Positions 1 to 10,991 of a DNA stretch of 47,405 nucleotides are shown here, in pieces. Location of the stretch: NCBI GenBank assembly GCA_013054445.1, contig JAAMPI010000255.1, positions 1-47,405 on the forward strand, given 5' to 3'. The translations under genes were made by a program, and so were the position numbers. Position 1 is the stretch's first letter. The number at the start of each line of letters is the position of its first letter. The stretch comes from Cudoniella acicularis (taxonomy: Eukaryota > Ascomycota > Leotiomycetes > Helotiales > Helotiaceae). The notes beneath the pieces are model-generated. The model searched no databases. It saw only the letters and a program-made list of their open reading frames with translations, and was not told where the DNA came from.

Positions 1-440
1 AAAATCAAGATTCTACAACCATAGGAAAAGACCTTAAGCCACAAACACCAGCTTTTTCTTCTTCAAAGTCAGTAGAAGAGGGGACACAAACAGTCGAAGA
101 GGAGCGCAGCTTGGGACAAGAAACCCCCAAAGGCGAGAAAACGGGAACATAATTAGCTTTGCTGCAGATGAGGTGGCTGCTAAGAATGGAGAAGTGGGGA
201 CTCGAGAAAAATAGCTATAGTATAGTCGGTAAAACGACGAACGAGAAAGAAATAGAATCAAGATATTCTAACAAATAAATTTGGGTATAATAAACATAAC
301 AATATAAAGCAATGAAAATAAGTCGTAAATGATGGCTCGTAAGATCAAATCCCAAAGTGCCCCGCATGGTATACATAACTCATTTATCTCCTTTTCCCAA
401 CCATTATTAAAAACGCAAAATTTGGAATGAAAAAACATCA
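1..440. other. Non-coding stretch downstream of the surface-protein gene
   Basis: This is 3' flank of the minus-strand gene that ends at 441. It is AT-rich and contains only a short low-complexity open frame, which I do not consider a gene. Nothing else is recognised. Confidence 0.5.
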
Positions 441-2431
441 TCAAGTCTCCACCACAGTGACTTGCATCATCTTATTTTGAGGAATATGAGGATTGTATGG
501 TTCGGGAGCCATTTTGTAAGCTGGTTGCTGAACAACGATGACTTCGCTTCTCGGGACGACCGGGACTGCTACATATCTTCTGCGCCGAAGGACACAACTA
601 TTGAAAGATGAGTTAGCAAATGATATATGGGAAGGAATGGAAAGGGAGAACTAACATGCAGCCAGAAAGGATGGCAATTATTACAAGTAGACCAACGCCG
701 ACGCTGACGCCAATGATAACTTTGTTGCTCACGCCACCTGTTGTACCGTTGATTATATTATGTATCTCGCCAGTTGCGGTCGCAACATAAGATGTGGGAA
801 CACCACTTGTGCTAGTCATGGAGTTTACATCCGTCCCAAAAGGAACGGTACTGGTAACTCCTAGCTGGAGCGTGGTAGGGAATGTCGCTTTCTGGCCTGA
901 TGAAACGGAGGTTGTCAAAGTGATTTCGGTGGAATGCTTTGTTGTTGTTTGGTTGGCCACTGGACAATTGATCAGACCTGTTACTAGGCACGCAACACCG
1001 GTATATGTTACTGAGGTGCTGATAACGGTGGTTGTTAAGCTAGTATCTGGTGCGGCCCTAGCTGTGATTGGGGAAATAGAAGTACTGATGGCACACTTGC
1101 TTGCGATCGTCTTGTCGAAGATGGGTATTTGTGTGCTTGGAGTTGGACCCCAGGTGTCGGAACCGATGGCCACAGTTGCACCAACGTTAGCACCGACGAT
1201 GAATGCATAGGCTTCCGTGACTTTCAGCGCACACCCGCTGGTATCCCCTGAAGGAGCAGCCGTGATGTTGGTGGTGAGTTCGGCAACATCGGCAAAGATA
1301 GCAGCGACAACACCAGTACTCGCACCGATATTGGTTCCACCAATACTAACCTCAGGCGTACTAACTGCCAGACCAGCTTGCGCGCCGACACGGAGGATGG
1401 CAGTGAAAGACGCGCCAGCGCTTTGGATGGAGACTGGGAGGAACTCGAATTGTCCACCGTTGCTATACAGACAAGAACGTTAGCACGACCTAGATAACAG
1501 AAAGTATGAGCTTACAATGTGATGCTCGAGATATTTTTACTGAACAGCGGCAAATTGACGGCAACACCATCATTGAGCAAGATGTGGAATCCGCTGCTAA
1601 TATCGATTGAAGCTTCAACACTCAGAAGCAGATCGATTGAAAAAGTGATGCCAATATCCACATCTTTGCCGGCAGTAAAGCCGAGAGGCGACTCTGACCT
1701 GTACAGGGGAAAGCTGTATGAACCGCCGGCCGATAATATTGTGTCAATCTCCATGTACAATTCCAGTCCATCGAATTGAAATTTTAGCAAGCACTCTGGC
1801 ACAGGAGAAAGTTGGATGTCGGGGTTGAAAGGGACAGGCGGGTAAACGGGATCGCTGGGATCAAAGAGCGAAGTAATAGCATTGCCAATTTTATCTTCAA
1901 CATAAGTGATGGTCTCGTTCGTGGCCTCTTCAACTTCATTCACGAGTCCAGAAGTAATGTTTGAGAGAAGTTGACTAGCGTCGACATTTCCGGTGATTGT
2001 AAAGTCGGCAGTGGCTTTTCCCTTCACATAGCACGTTGTGCAGACGATTTCGATACCCAGCGATGCAGAGGCGGTAGCAGTGGCTTGGTTGGCACTATGA
2101 GTAGTAGTGGTTGCAGGGTTACTAGGCGAGTGGGTTAGACACAGTAGGCCATGCGAAACATTTCCCTTTGGGGAAATGGAAAATATGCTTACTATTGAAA
2201 CAATATAGCACCGTTCCAACTCCTGTCGAATGTGGTACTGTTTGTATAAGTCGTGTCTCGTTTGATGTTTCTAGAGGAAAGAGCTCGTCCAAGAACTTCC
2301 AATGTCTGGTCGGAAGATACACCGGGTGCATTGCGAACTTTGAGATCGCTCTTCACGACCGCAAGGCTAGCTGTAGCAGAGCTAATGACTAGAGCCCAAC
2401 TGAGGGCGAACATGAGGGGTTTAACAAACAT
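441..2431 (-). CDS. Secreted single-pass membrane protein of unknown function
   Basis: Four exons read 2431-2193, 2121-1516, 1462-656 and 597-441. They sum to 1809 nt, a predicted 602 residues in one frame. The N-terminus (MFVKPLMFALSWALVISS) is a signal peptide; the ATG at 2413 is an alternative start. The middle has an acidic, N-glycosylation-rich part (NIT, NET, NIS sequons), then a beta-rich region resembling secreted fungal surface proteins. A Ser/Thr-rich stretch precedes one transmembrane helix (VIIGVSVGVGLLVIIAIL), a basic RRRR stop-transfer and a short cytosolic tail ending in MMQVTVVET. The layout (signal peptide, ectodomain, Ser/Thr stalk, one helix, short tail) resembles fungal wall-stress or surface sensor proteins, but I recognise no named family. 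A role at the cell surface is inference from topology only. Confidence 0.75.
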
Positions 2432-4159
2432 TGCGCAAACTATTCCGTTTGAGATGTCTAAAGAAGTGATAATATGCGAGTAGGAAAAATGTCTATACAC
2501 CACAACTCCCACTTGATTGAGGATGGGGGCCCGACCTTATACACTTTTTACGCAAAGGCAGCTCTCCATCACAGAAGTGGTGGCTGCAGGGCCCTTGCTT
2601 ACTAACTTCAAGAGTTTGAGGCTCTGTTCCCCGTGTCCTATGTCCCAAGAACCCCAGCCTCTTCTGAACTTGGTCTTTTTCGGAAGGTTGCAGCAATCAC
2701 ACAAGCGGTGGCTGCAGTGAGCTACGGGCCGTGCTCAATGCCTGTGTCGAGTCTGTCGACTTCTATCGAGGCTCTTTAGCTCTGGGTGGACGTAAAAGCC
2801 ATTCAAGCTTCTAATTTCGCATTCTGACCGACATAGTTTTGGGGTTGAAAATCTGTGAGGGAGTGTTGTCCACTGTCTAAAGTCGTATCTTTCCTGAAAT
2901 GTCAAGTCCATCTCGCCCTAACGATCTGCAAAACTGCAATGAGTGGGGTACACAACAAAATTGTGAAACGCGGAGTCAGAACTTCTTTTCCTAACGTGTC
3001 GTCGTGGCAACAGGGGTTCGAATCCCATAGCCTTAATTCAACTGACATGTGAATGGAGGCAGTAGGGCTTAGAGACTTATTTGTGCTTTCTTCTGCAGGT
3101 TCCCATGTGTTGTGCAATGGAATGAGGTTGGTTTTCCGCCCCCAACCTCAAATTCATGACTGAGGACGCCGAATAATGCAGTAGTCGCAACATGTAATTG
3201 GTTGAAAGATACGAGATCAGGCCAACCGTAATAACCTTATCGGCCTTCTGTATTATTTGGGAAATACATGCCGACCGAAGGAACAGATACGTGCGGCTGT
3301 GCACAAAAGTTGATGCAGGCAGCGGACATGTTGGCGTTGTGCCGCAGTAGCGCAGGTTGGTGCTGCGGAGTTTTCGTCGCGATTTTCAGCGAATGAAAGT
3401 CGTCTTTTTCGAAAATCAGCGTGATGAATAATTGGAAAGCCTCACCTAAGCACAAATGTCTATGAAAATAGAACCAAGTTTTGAGGCTTAAACATCTCGT
3501 TCAACCCCACAAGTCACAACACCACTCACAACTGGAATCCAAAATAATCGCTTCCCGAGGTTTGAGATTCGAGACGCTCACGACCGTCCAAGCATGGGCG
3601 GACTTCGGGTTCAAAAAATTGTCGCCGTCGCATTCTCATAGGGGGGTTTGGGGTCCGGCGGAGATAAATGATGAAGGAAGTTTGGGGGCGAAGAATGATT
3701 GCGGTTGAAGTTGCACAGATGAGGTTTAAACTGCACGCGAATCACGCTACCAAATTCGCCTATCCGTCTAATGTCCGTGTGGACAAGAATAGAAGACTTC
3801 CCACGTGATCTCAGCCCTTGGCTAGAGGAGGAAAGGAAAAGAACTATACCCCCACAAAACCCACTTGATAATATCTAGAAGCTGACTGTCATGTCAGGCT
3901 TTAGAACCAAAAAGGGCGGGCCTGGAGGCTGGAAGGCCTACCTTGTTATCAGCCACTTGACTTCGAAATTCGAGATCAAAATTAAAGCACGAAGTTCCAG
4001 CCTCCCGTGCTCTAGCGTCGCAATTCAGGCAGCGAAGAAAAGAGGACATCTTCTATCACAAATTCACAGACTCCAACCATTGATGAGTTGAGCAAGAGCT
4101 ATCATTAATTAAAAATTCCATCCATCATTCGGCTAGCTACTTCACCATAAAATGTTCAA
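2432..4159. other. Intergenic region, no gene supported
   Basis: About 1.7 kb between two minus-strand genes: promoter side of the surface-protein gene and 3' side of the epimerase. Short open frames on both strands lack splice logic and domain resemblance. An exact Pol III B-box (GGTTCGAATCC) lies at 3015-3025, but no A-box or foldable tRNA was found around it. Confidence 0.45.
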
Positions 4160-5488
4160 CTAGCCACTGCCCTCACCCAACAACCCAACATCGGTGCTGT
4201 TTAAGCTGAACCGATAACTGGCCTGCAACACATACGGATCATCGCCCGGTCCAAAAACCTGCTTACTTTGTCGGCCCCACTCAGGCTGATTAATGCCATC
4301 AATCCAATCCTCGACTTCCATAACAATGCATCCATATTGAGGGATCGTTCGTGGACGACTGCTGTTATTATAGAGACCTTGTGTGGATTTCAAGGCCATG
4401 GAGCCGTTTTGCCCACCGCAAGAGTAGATTTGGAAGGCCTCTTGATCGGTAAAGACATCGACCTGGATGCCAGACCAAGCGGACCGCAGACGAGCGACAG
4501 GTCCAGATTCACGCCAGTCGTAGGGCTCTTGGCGGTTGGTGAGGTAGCATGTGTCGTAACCGGTACAGTTTTCGCCGCAGTTTCCGAGGAGGTCTGAGTT
4601 TGTGAAGTTGGCGCCGATTTGTTTGGGTGTGCTCCAGAAGTCGTTGAGGGATTGAGGTTGGTTGGAGAGGATGTCACCCGTTGGGATGAGGATAGAATCT
4701 GTGCCAATTCGCTGTCCACCATATGGAAGCCAGAGGGAGTGGTTGAGAGCGAGAGGGGTTTCGGTATTGGCAAAACCATCAAGATTCCAGTATGTCTTTT
4801 TGCATCTGTTAGTTGGGTGCAGGCTGAAGGGAGGAAACAAACTTACATGCGATGAAAGCATAATAGGTGTCACTTTCGTGGTAGCTAGCGCAACCATTCT
4901 CATATCCCAAGTCATGTTGCCCAGTGTGTAGGTAACGTAGCTAACTACCTCTCCAGGGAAACCTTGATCGCCATCCGGATCGGTCAGACTGAACGTGATG
5001 CTATTACTGGTATGCGCGACAACAGTCCAGTTCCTCCAGTCCCAGCCATCCGGTCCACCGTGCAAAGTATCAACTCCCTGTGGTGAACTTGTGGTTGGAT
5101 TCTCGTTGGGCAGGACATTGTAGGTCGTGCTATCGATCACGAAACTCGAGTTCTTGATTCGATTGGCATATCTTCCAGGCACTCCACCGAAGTGGGGATG
5201 TTGACGATCGATTCCATAATACGAAGCATTGTCAAATCCACCAACAATGTCTCGCTCCACGCCAGAAGTGTCGTTCAGGAACAGGTTGGAGATGGAAGCT
5301 CCATAGGGAATGAAGTTCGCTCGAATGCCAGGTCCACTAATTGTGTACTTGCCATTGCTGTCGGGACTAGAAGATATTCCTGCGACGGTGGTGTTGCCCA
5401 CGGTGCCAGTGAGAGTTTCGCCTGGGATCTGAGGGCGCGCAAGGGCAATTGAGGCCCAAAGGGCAACACTGAGAGCTGGAGAGCGCAT
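4160..5488 (-). CDS. Secreted aldose 1-epimerase (galactose mutarotase family)
   Basis: The enzyme interconverts alpha and beta anomers of aldoses such as galactose or glucose. The start is the ATG at 5488, which opens a signal peptide (MRSPALSVALWASIALA), so the protein should be secreted. One 51-nt intron (4846-4796) divides the gene. Removing it joins CAT to ACA and restores the family motif S-H-T-Y-W-N-L. The intron is a multiple of three without a stop, so an unspliced reading adds 17 false residues. The spliced product is 425 residues. Visible motifs are FGG..GRYANRI near residue 110, LHGGP (His143), HTYWNL (His214) and a C-terminal Glu in VMEVEDW. These match the two His and the Glu expected in the active site. 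Many N-glycosylation sequons fit an extracellular enzyme, perhaps for polysaccharide or sugar scavenging (inference). Confidence 0.9.
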   Translation of the reverse strand: MRSPALSVALWASIALARPQIPGETLTGTVGNTTVAGISSSPDSNGKYTISGPGIRANFIPYGASISNLFLNDTSGVERDIVGGFDNASYYGIDRQHPHFGGVPGRYANRIKNSSFVIDSTTYNVLPNENPTTSSPQGVDTLHGGPDGWDWRNWTVVAHTSNSITFSLTDPDGDQGFPGEVVSYVTYTLGNMTWDMRMVALATTKVTPIMLSSHVSLFPPFSLHPTNRCKKTYWNLDGFANTETPLALNHSLWLPYGGQRIGTDSILIPTGDILSNQPQSLNDFWSTPKQIGANFTNSDLLGNCGENCTGYDTCYLTNRQEPYDWRESGPVARLRSAWSGIQVDVFTDQEAFQIYSCGGQNGSMALKSTQGLYNNSSRPRTIPQYGCIVMEVEDWIDGINQPEWGRQSKQVFGPGDDPYVLQASYRFSLNSTDVGLLGEGSG

Positions 5489-6822
5489 TTTTTGTATCTT
5501 CCGAGCTTCAATAGACCCAATTGATCTGTTTGAAGGATTGTTCGGTGACTGGAAGACGAAAACAAAATTTGGGAACAATTGTACCGAACGAGGGGTAGCT
5601 ATAGCTTTATAGCAGGCCGGAAGCTCACATGCATCACCCCAAGTCTGCTATCCCAGGAACCAAAAACTAAAGCTTCCCTATCTGCACCGTTTCCCACCGG
5701 AGCAACCGTTGACGTGAGGTAGCAGTCCAGCTGATCCCGACACGGTTAAAAGCCTGCGTAAAGTGACTTTGAGCCCCACGGGAAATAGCGGAGAACCGTT
5801 GTACCTCCCCAGCTCCCCTCTTCCCCTCCACCACCAACTCCGCACCCCGAGATTCTTCCCGCTGCACAACCTGAATCCGATCGTCAGGCCGCCCTGAACT
5901 GACGCACTACAGCGCAGGTTATACCCAGCTCTCGCCGCAAATCCCCTGTATGCGCTCTCAATTGCCAACCACTACAGGATCGTCCAGATTTCTCTACCTC
6001 CCTCTTTCGCGCTCACGTAAGGTTATGTCGTGGTTCATGATAGATGACGTTGGTAGCGGAACGGCTTGATTGGCGCGTCTGTGGCGCTATGATCCTCAGT
6101 GCCGAAGCGGCGCCTGTCAACCCCAGCAGGTCCAGCCCCTCTCCTGGTAGTCCTCTTCCCCGGCCATCCCCAAAGGCCAAACTGAGCTCACCAAATGCGG
6201 GGTCGGAGACGTTGCACTTCAAGTTTCCGCATTCAAGCTTCCTGGCGCCATCTGCACTCGGTTCTTCCGCGGTCTTACTATTCGTGCGCCTGTCGTGCTA
6301 TGTAGTGCTGCATCTGTCTTCTCCATTTCATCGTGAGATCCATCTTGCGATCCTGCCATGTTTTGCTCATATAGTTGTCACTTGACCAAACGTGGCTTGG
6401 GAATTAATCTCAGAAGAAAACGGCGAATGTTAGTTTCAATTTGAATCTGTAAATTTTGGAAGGTTGGTAAGGTCTGCTGAGTTCGTTGTAAATGTTGGAG
6501 CACATGCTAACCAGGATTGAAATTGCAGAAAAGCTTGAGGGTCCAGGATGCAATGTATGGTAGCGAATGCAGCGACTAGAGCAGGTATAACCTCGTTTGC
6601 TTGGTATATCTCAGGCCGAGGTCATCACGGGTCAACAGGATTCGAGTTTTTCCGGATCCTGGGCTAGGATGGTCAAGTCATACATTCTAACCCTACTGTG
6701 ATATACTCTGAATACCTACACGTTCCTATCCCGCGAAAAATAATGCAATGCCTTCGTCTTCGAGTATCCACGTATCCACATCACTTCATCGAACTCAAAC
6801 AGGCATCGTCTCCGTCCTAAAC
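5489..6822. other. Intergenic region between epimerase and V-ATPase B
   Basis: About 1.3 kb holding the epimerase promoter and the V-ATPase B 3' end. Open frames here, such as the plus-strand one at 6044-6385, are Pro/Ser-rich and unconvincing. No RNA gene or repeat is recognised. Confidence 0.45.
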
Positions 6823-8682
6823 TCATGCATCAATGAGGTTCTCCTCCTGTCTGTTGGCTTTTCCCTCCTCACTATTGTCCTTTGTGTCCTTTCCACCTCG
6901 CCCCTTACCCTTCCGATCAGCAGCCGATCGCTGGTAGAATTCTGCGAGTACCTTGGATGGGATACGATTGAGCAGCTCTTTGGGGTAGATACGGAGCAAC
7001 GACCAAGCCTGGTCTAGAGATTCGTAAATCGTTCTTGACTCGTATGCGGATTGGGAGATGAATGTTCGCTCGAATTTTTCCAAGAATTCCAGAGAGAGCT
7101 TGTCTTCAGACGACAAAGCTTCTTCACCAACGACAGCCTTCATGGATGCCGCATCACGACCAATAGCATACTTGGCGTACAGTTGGTTGGAAACATCACC
7201 GTGATCTTTCCGGGTGTGGCCTTCGCCAATGGCAGATTTCATGAGACGAGAAAGCGAGGGCAGCACGTTGATCGGCGGGTAGATACCACGATTGTGTAGT
7301 TGACGATCGATGTAAATTTGTCCCTCGGTAATGTAACCAGTCAAATCAGGAATTGGGTGAGTGATATCGTCGTTGGGCATAGTCAAGATAGGAATTTGTG
7401 TGATGGAACCATTCCGTCCTTGAACACGACCGGCACGCTCGTAAATGGTCGACAAATCCGTGTACATGTAACCGGGATAACCACGTCGACCTGGCACTTC
7501 TTCTCGAGCAGCTGAGACTTCACGAAGGGCGTCGCAGTATGCTGTCAAATCGGTAAGAATAACCAAAACGTGCTTCTCGAGTTGGTAGGCGTAGTATTCG
7601 GCAGTGGTAAGAGCGAGACGAGGGGTAATGATACGTTCGATACTGCAAATAATCAGCGCCGAGTCAGATGTTTGCAACGAAGACTTACGTCGGATCGTTT
7701 GCCAAGTTCAAGAACAGGGTTACACGTTCCAAACTACCATTCTCCTCGAAATCTCTAGTGAAGAATCGAGCGGTTTCCAAGTTGACACCCATAGCAGCGA
7801 AAACAATCGAGAAGTTTTCCTCATGTCCATCATGTGTACCTTTGTTCGTAACGCCCTGTTTCTGAACTAAACCAGCTTGTCGACAAATCTGGGCAGCAAT
7901 TTCGTTATGTGGCAGACCGGCAGCAGAGAAGATAGGGATCTTTTGTCCACGAGCAACCGAGTTCATTGTGTCGATGGCAGAGATACCAGTCGAAATCATT
8001 TCTTCGGGGTAGACCTGTGCAATTAGCATACCGCCATTTAAACTGCCAAAGTCTACTCACTCGGGAATACGGGTTGATAGGACTGCCGTTGATGTCTAGA
8101 TAATCCTCTGCGAGGACTTTAGGTCCCTTATCAATCGCCCTTCCGGATCCATCGAAAATACGCCCCAACATGTCTTCGGAGACACCCAGTTTCAAACTTT
8201 GTCCAGTAAACTCGACTTTGGACTGAATAGCCATTAGCCTCTGTAGAAATCGCTGCATGGCCCATTATTCATACCTTCTTGACATCAATGCCAGATGTGC
8301 CTTCGAACACCTAACCCCTTGTCAGTCTCGCCCATATCAATTGATGCTTTCCCAAGCCGTACCTGTACAACCGCTCGATTTCCTATTCCACAGAGCAATT
8401 AGCATAAGTTCCATCGATGCCATTAATTGAAGCTTGATCGTACCTCGAGCTTCGAGCACCTGCCCAGATCTCTCAGATCCATCGGGCAGAGTCAGGGTAA
8501 CAATCTCATTGTATCTGGGGAATTTGACCTTGAGCACAAGTCAGCATGCCCTTGCGACCCTACAGAAGCTATCGCGAGCTCACGTTCTCCAAGATCACCA
8601 ACGGACCGTTCACACCTCCAATGGTGTTGTATCGAATCCTTGGCGTAACACTGTACGATGACGACTCTCGTGGGTCTCCCAT
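6823..8682 (-). CDS. vma2: Vacuolar H+-ATPase subunit B (V1 sector, non-catalytic)
   Basis: Regulatory nucleotide-binding subunit of the V1 head of the vacuolar proton pump. Seven exons: 8682-8584, 8528-8444, 8382-8363, 8310-8275, 8222-8061, 8014-7689 and 7642-6823, summing to 1548 nt, a predicted 515 residues, the normal family length. The start ([10 protein letters not shown]) leads directly into the conserved [14 protein letters not shown] and [17 protein letters not shown] segments. Family motifs follow in order: [73 protein letters not shown] and [16 protein letters not shown]. The C-terminal tail is Lys/Gly-rich and ends in ENLIDA. Exon 3 is only 20 nt and exon 4 only 36 nt, yet both are needed to restore conserved residues. 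The assignment is secure. The gene should be constitutively expressed, as this is a housekeeping subunit. Confidence 0.97.
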
Positions 8683-9132
8683 GATTGCTGCGCTCTCCGT
8701 ATGTCGGCAACTAGAACGGGGCTGTGAAGCTGAAGCTTGTGCGAAGCTCTCCGAGGATCAAGGGAGCGTCGAGCGGGTTGTTGAGGCGAGCTCGCAGGTG
8801 TGGGAGGTTGGAGAGCTGAATTGCTTTTTGGTGGAGCTTGGAGCTCTAGCTCGTCAACTGAGGAAACTGCGATAAGCGATGACCCACGTGCACGTGATTA
8901 GATGTTTTACCTTCAACGACATCTCTTCTTTCTCACCACGATGGCCATGCTCCGAGAATGAGAAGTTACGAGATAACGAACGTTAATGGCTATAAACCTC
9001 AATTGTTTTATTAACTGTTTCATTTCGTCAGTTAAACTCGGCCTACTGTCTCTTCAGCTGCAGCGCGTTGCAAGCAGAACAAAGAGCCCTCACAATTCAA
9101 TTTAAGCATTTTTCTTCAACAAACAAGCAAAC

Positions 9133-9195
9133 AGGGTTGGTAAGCTCAGTGGTAGAGCGCAAGCCTTGAGTGGTTCTTAAGAGGTTCACCCTTTA
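9133..9195 (+). other. tRNA-like pseudogene or tRNA-derived repeat fragment
   Basis: The segment AAGCTCAGTGGTAGAGCGC closely matches the D-arm/A-box of a tRNA, with a GCTC/GAGC stem around an AGTGGTA loop. It is followed by a hairpin-like AAGCC...GGTTC and a B-box-like GAGGTTCACCC. It is not a functional tRNA: there is an extra base before the D stem, the anticodon loop does not close at 7 nt, the T loop departs from GTTCGA, and no 7-bp acceptor stem forms. It may be a decayed tRNA or the head of a tRNA-derived SINE. Confidence 0.35.
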
Positions 9196-9730
9196 CGATT
9201 CTAACATTCTCTTCTGACCTAGTTTACTAGGTTGTTTATTCGGGGGCTCCCGTGGCTGAATCTTGCATATTGCAAGAATGGTAAAATTTCCGGGAATTGT
9301 ATGTGCATGTCTTTTAGCTTTAGTAAAACTCGGCATTATCTGTTTCGTCATTTTCTGTTCAGATTGCTTGGAATTTGCTCCCAAGAACTCGTCAATAGAC
9401 TTCAAAAACGTTATGCTTGTCATTGAAAAGACGCGCTTTTGCGTTGATGGTCGCCGAGTCTCTGTCATCCCTCTAAACCCAAATTTCGTGATCAAAATGA
9501 CAAAACCTCCCAGATGTATCAAATCCCAATTCTGACGGCGAGTGCAAAAACTTCATTGACATCCCTTCAAATTTCCTCAAGCCAAAGTCCGAACTCATAT
9601 CCCAGTCCAAATTACAATCCATCAAAACAAACATCACAATTGCAGCCCATTATTGTGCCATTTCCAATTCTACCCTTGAGAAATTGCCTCCAGTTTCCCA
9701 ATCCCGAGGCTGTGGCGGCTTTGACGCCGA

Positions 9731-10066
9731 CTACGTCCGCGGGCGCGACGGGCTCGCGTAAGAAACCAAGATGAAATGCCTCGCATTCATGAAGATTATC
9801 GTCCTGTAATAGTCCAAACTCCTCTGCGACGTCCAGTCAAAAATTGGCGTGACAATTGGAACCAAATCGTCGTTGATATCCCAACTTATTCTGATGTTTA
9901 CCTCGGTACAGAAATCACCCCTAGGCCTCACAATAATCTTCTGGTAGATGGTTTGCTCGAGGGTTGTGAAATCTAGAGCTGCGGTGTTATACCATGCCGA
10001 CGACGTAGAAGAGTTTTCTGGATCAAGTTTGTGTTTGAATGCGAGAAGGACCATGGGGGTTGCCAT
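9731..10066 (-). CDS. Possible small hypothetical protein
   Basis: Open frame of 111 residues starting MATPMVLLAFKHKL, with ordinary amino acid composition and no low-complexity bias. No signal peptide, membrane segment or known motif is evident. It could be real or a chance frame. No flanking intron with a good donor was found to extend it, and no homology is recognised. Confidence 0.25.
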   Translation of the reverse strand: MATPMVLLAFKHKLDPENSSTSSAWYNTAALDFTTLEQTIYQKIIVRPRGDFCTEVNIRISWDINDDLVPIVTPIFDWTSQRSLDYYRTIIFMNARHFILVSYASPSRPRT

Positions 10067-10991
10067 TAAGAATGTGCTTGTTGTGTTTGTGGATGTTGAT
10101 TGCGGGGTTCGGAATTGGGAAGTTGATCTAGAGTTGACGACGAGGATCGACCTAGGGAGCTTGGAGCAATGGAGTGGAAATTTTGGTAGCTATATAGAAC
10201 CTGGCTCTTTGACAGTCCATGAAGCTGCCAGTTCTTGGTGCTGCACCATCCGACTTGATTTCTGACATGTTCTTGGAATATGCATATTTCCTACCTTTGA
10301 GCTGGATCTACCTGCCTGAGAGGTTCATTTAATTCAAGTAGACTCTAGTGCCAGCTGTGCATGCACGATTGAAAAGTTTGATGTCCAGTGAGCTGCAGAG
10401 AAAAGAAAACACCATAGACGTTAGCCCTGCAACCAAAAATCAAAAGGAAAGGATTCAATCGCAGAAACAAGAGGAAACCTTTGCCCACAGCAGTTTTAAT
10501 TGACGCTTGGTATGAAAATCTGCAGTTAAATCTGCAGCTAAGCTATTTTGAATAGAATTCGGAATCTGCGTGGTTTAAAAAAGGGGGGCAAAGTGGGGCA
10601 TATAATACAAGTCAGGCTGTGGACTGCAAGGTTTATGCGCAGTCAATACTTCCTCCCGGAACATCCAACTTTCATCAGCAACCAACGTGCTGTGCCGATA
10701 TGCGGGTATGAGCTACATGTACAATGCAATGCCGGAAGAACAGCTGTCTTCCAACACTTGGTACCAACCAAGCCCGTGTGCCGGATGGATGTTGTTTATG
10801 CACTTCGTGTTGGTAGACTGTGTCATCGTGATTTCACCGCAGATCCTCTGCTACTTTTTGCCATCTACATTTTGCGCCTCCAGGTGTCAATTTCAGATAA
10901 TTTTCCAAAATAATAGCTCATCAGAGCTAGCAATTAGCACTCATTCTCTTTACCAAACAAAAAATTATTCAAACGAAGAAAGTTCCACATC

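Larger units (their letters stand above)
8683..10991. other. Intergenic region with a tRNA-like relic and weak ORFs
   Basis: About 2.3 kb upstream of both V-ATPase B (minus) and the dehydrogenase (plus). Apart from the tRNA-like element near 9133 and the weak minus-strand frame at 9731-10066, both listed separately, I see only AT-rich sequence and short non-homologous frames. There is a G-run (GGGGGG) near 10583. Confidence 0.4.

Noticed and set aside
34..261. Minus-strand open frame of 75 codons
   Set aside because: Low-complexity Ser/Leu/Lys translation with no ATG context, splice logic or homology.
794..1483. Long plus-strand frames opposite the surface-protein gene
   Set aside because: They are antisense shadows of exon 3 of the minus-strand gene, which has a coherent spliced frame.
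3015..3025. Exact tRNA B-box GGTTCGAATCC
   Set aside because: No A-box at proper spacing, the T stem has a mismatch and no cloverleaf can be folded around it.
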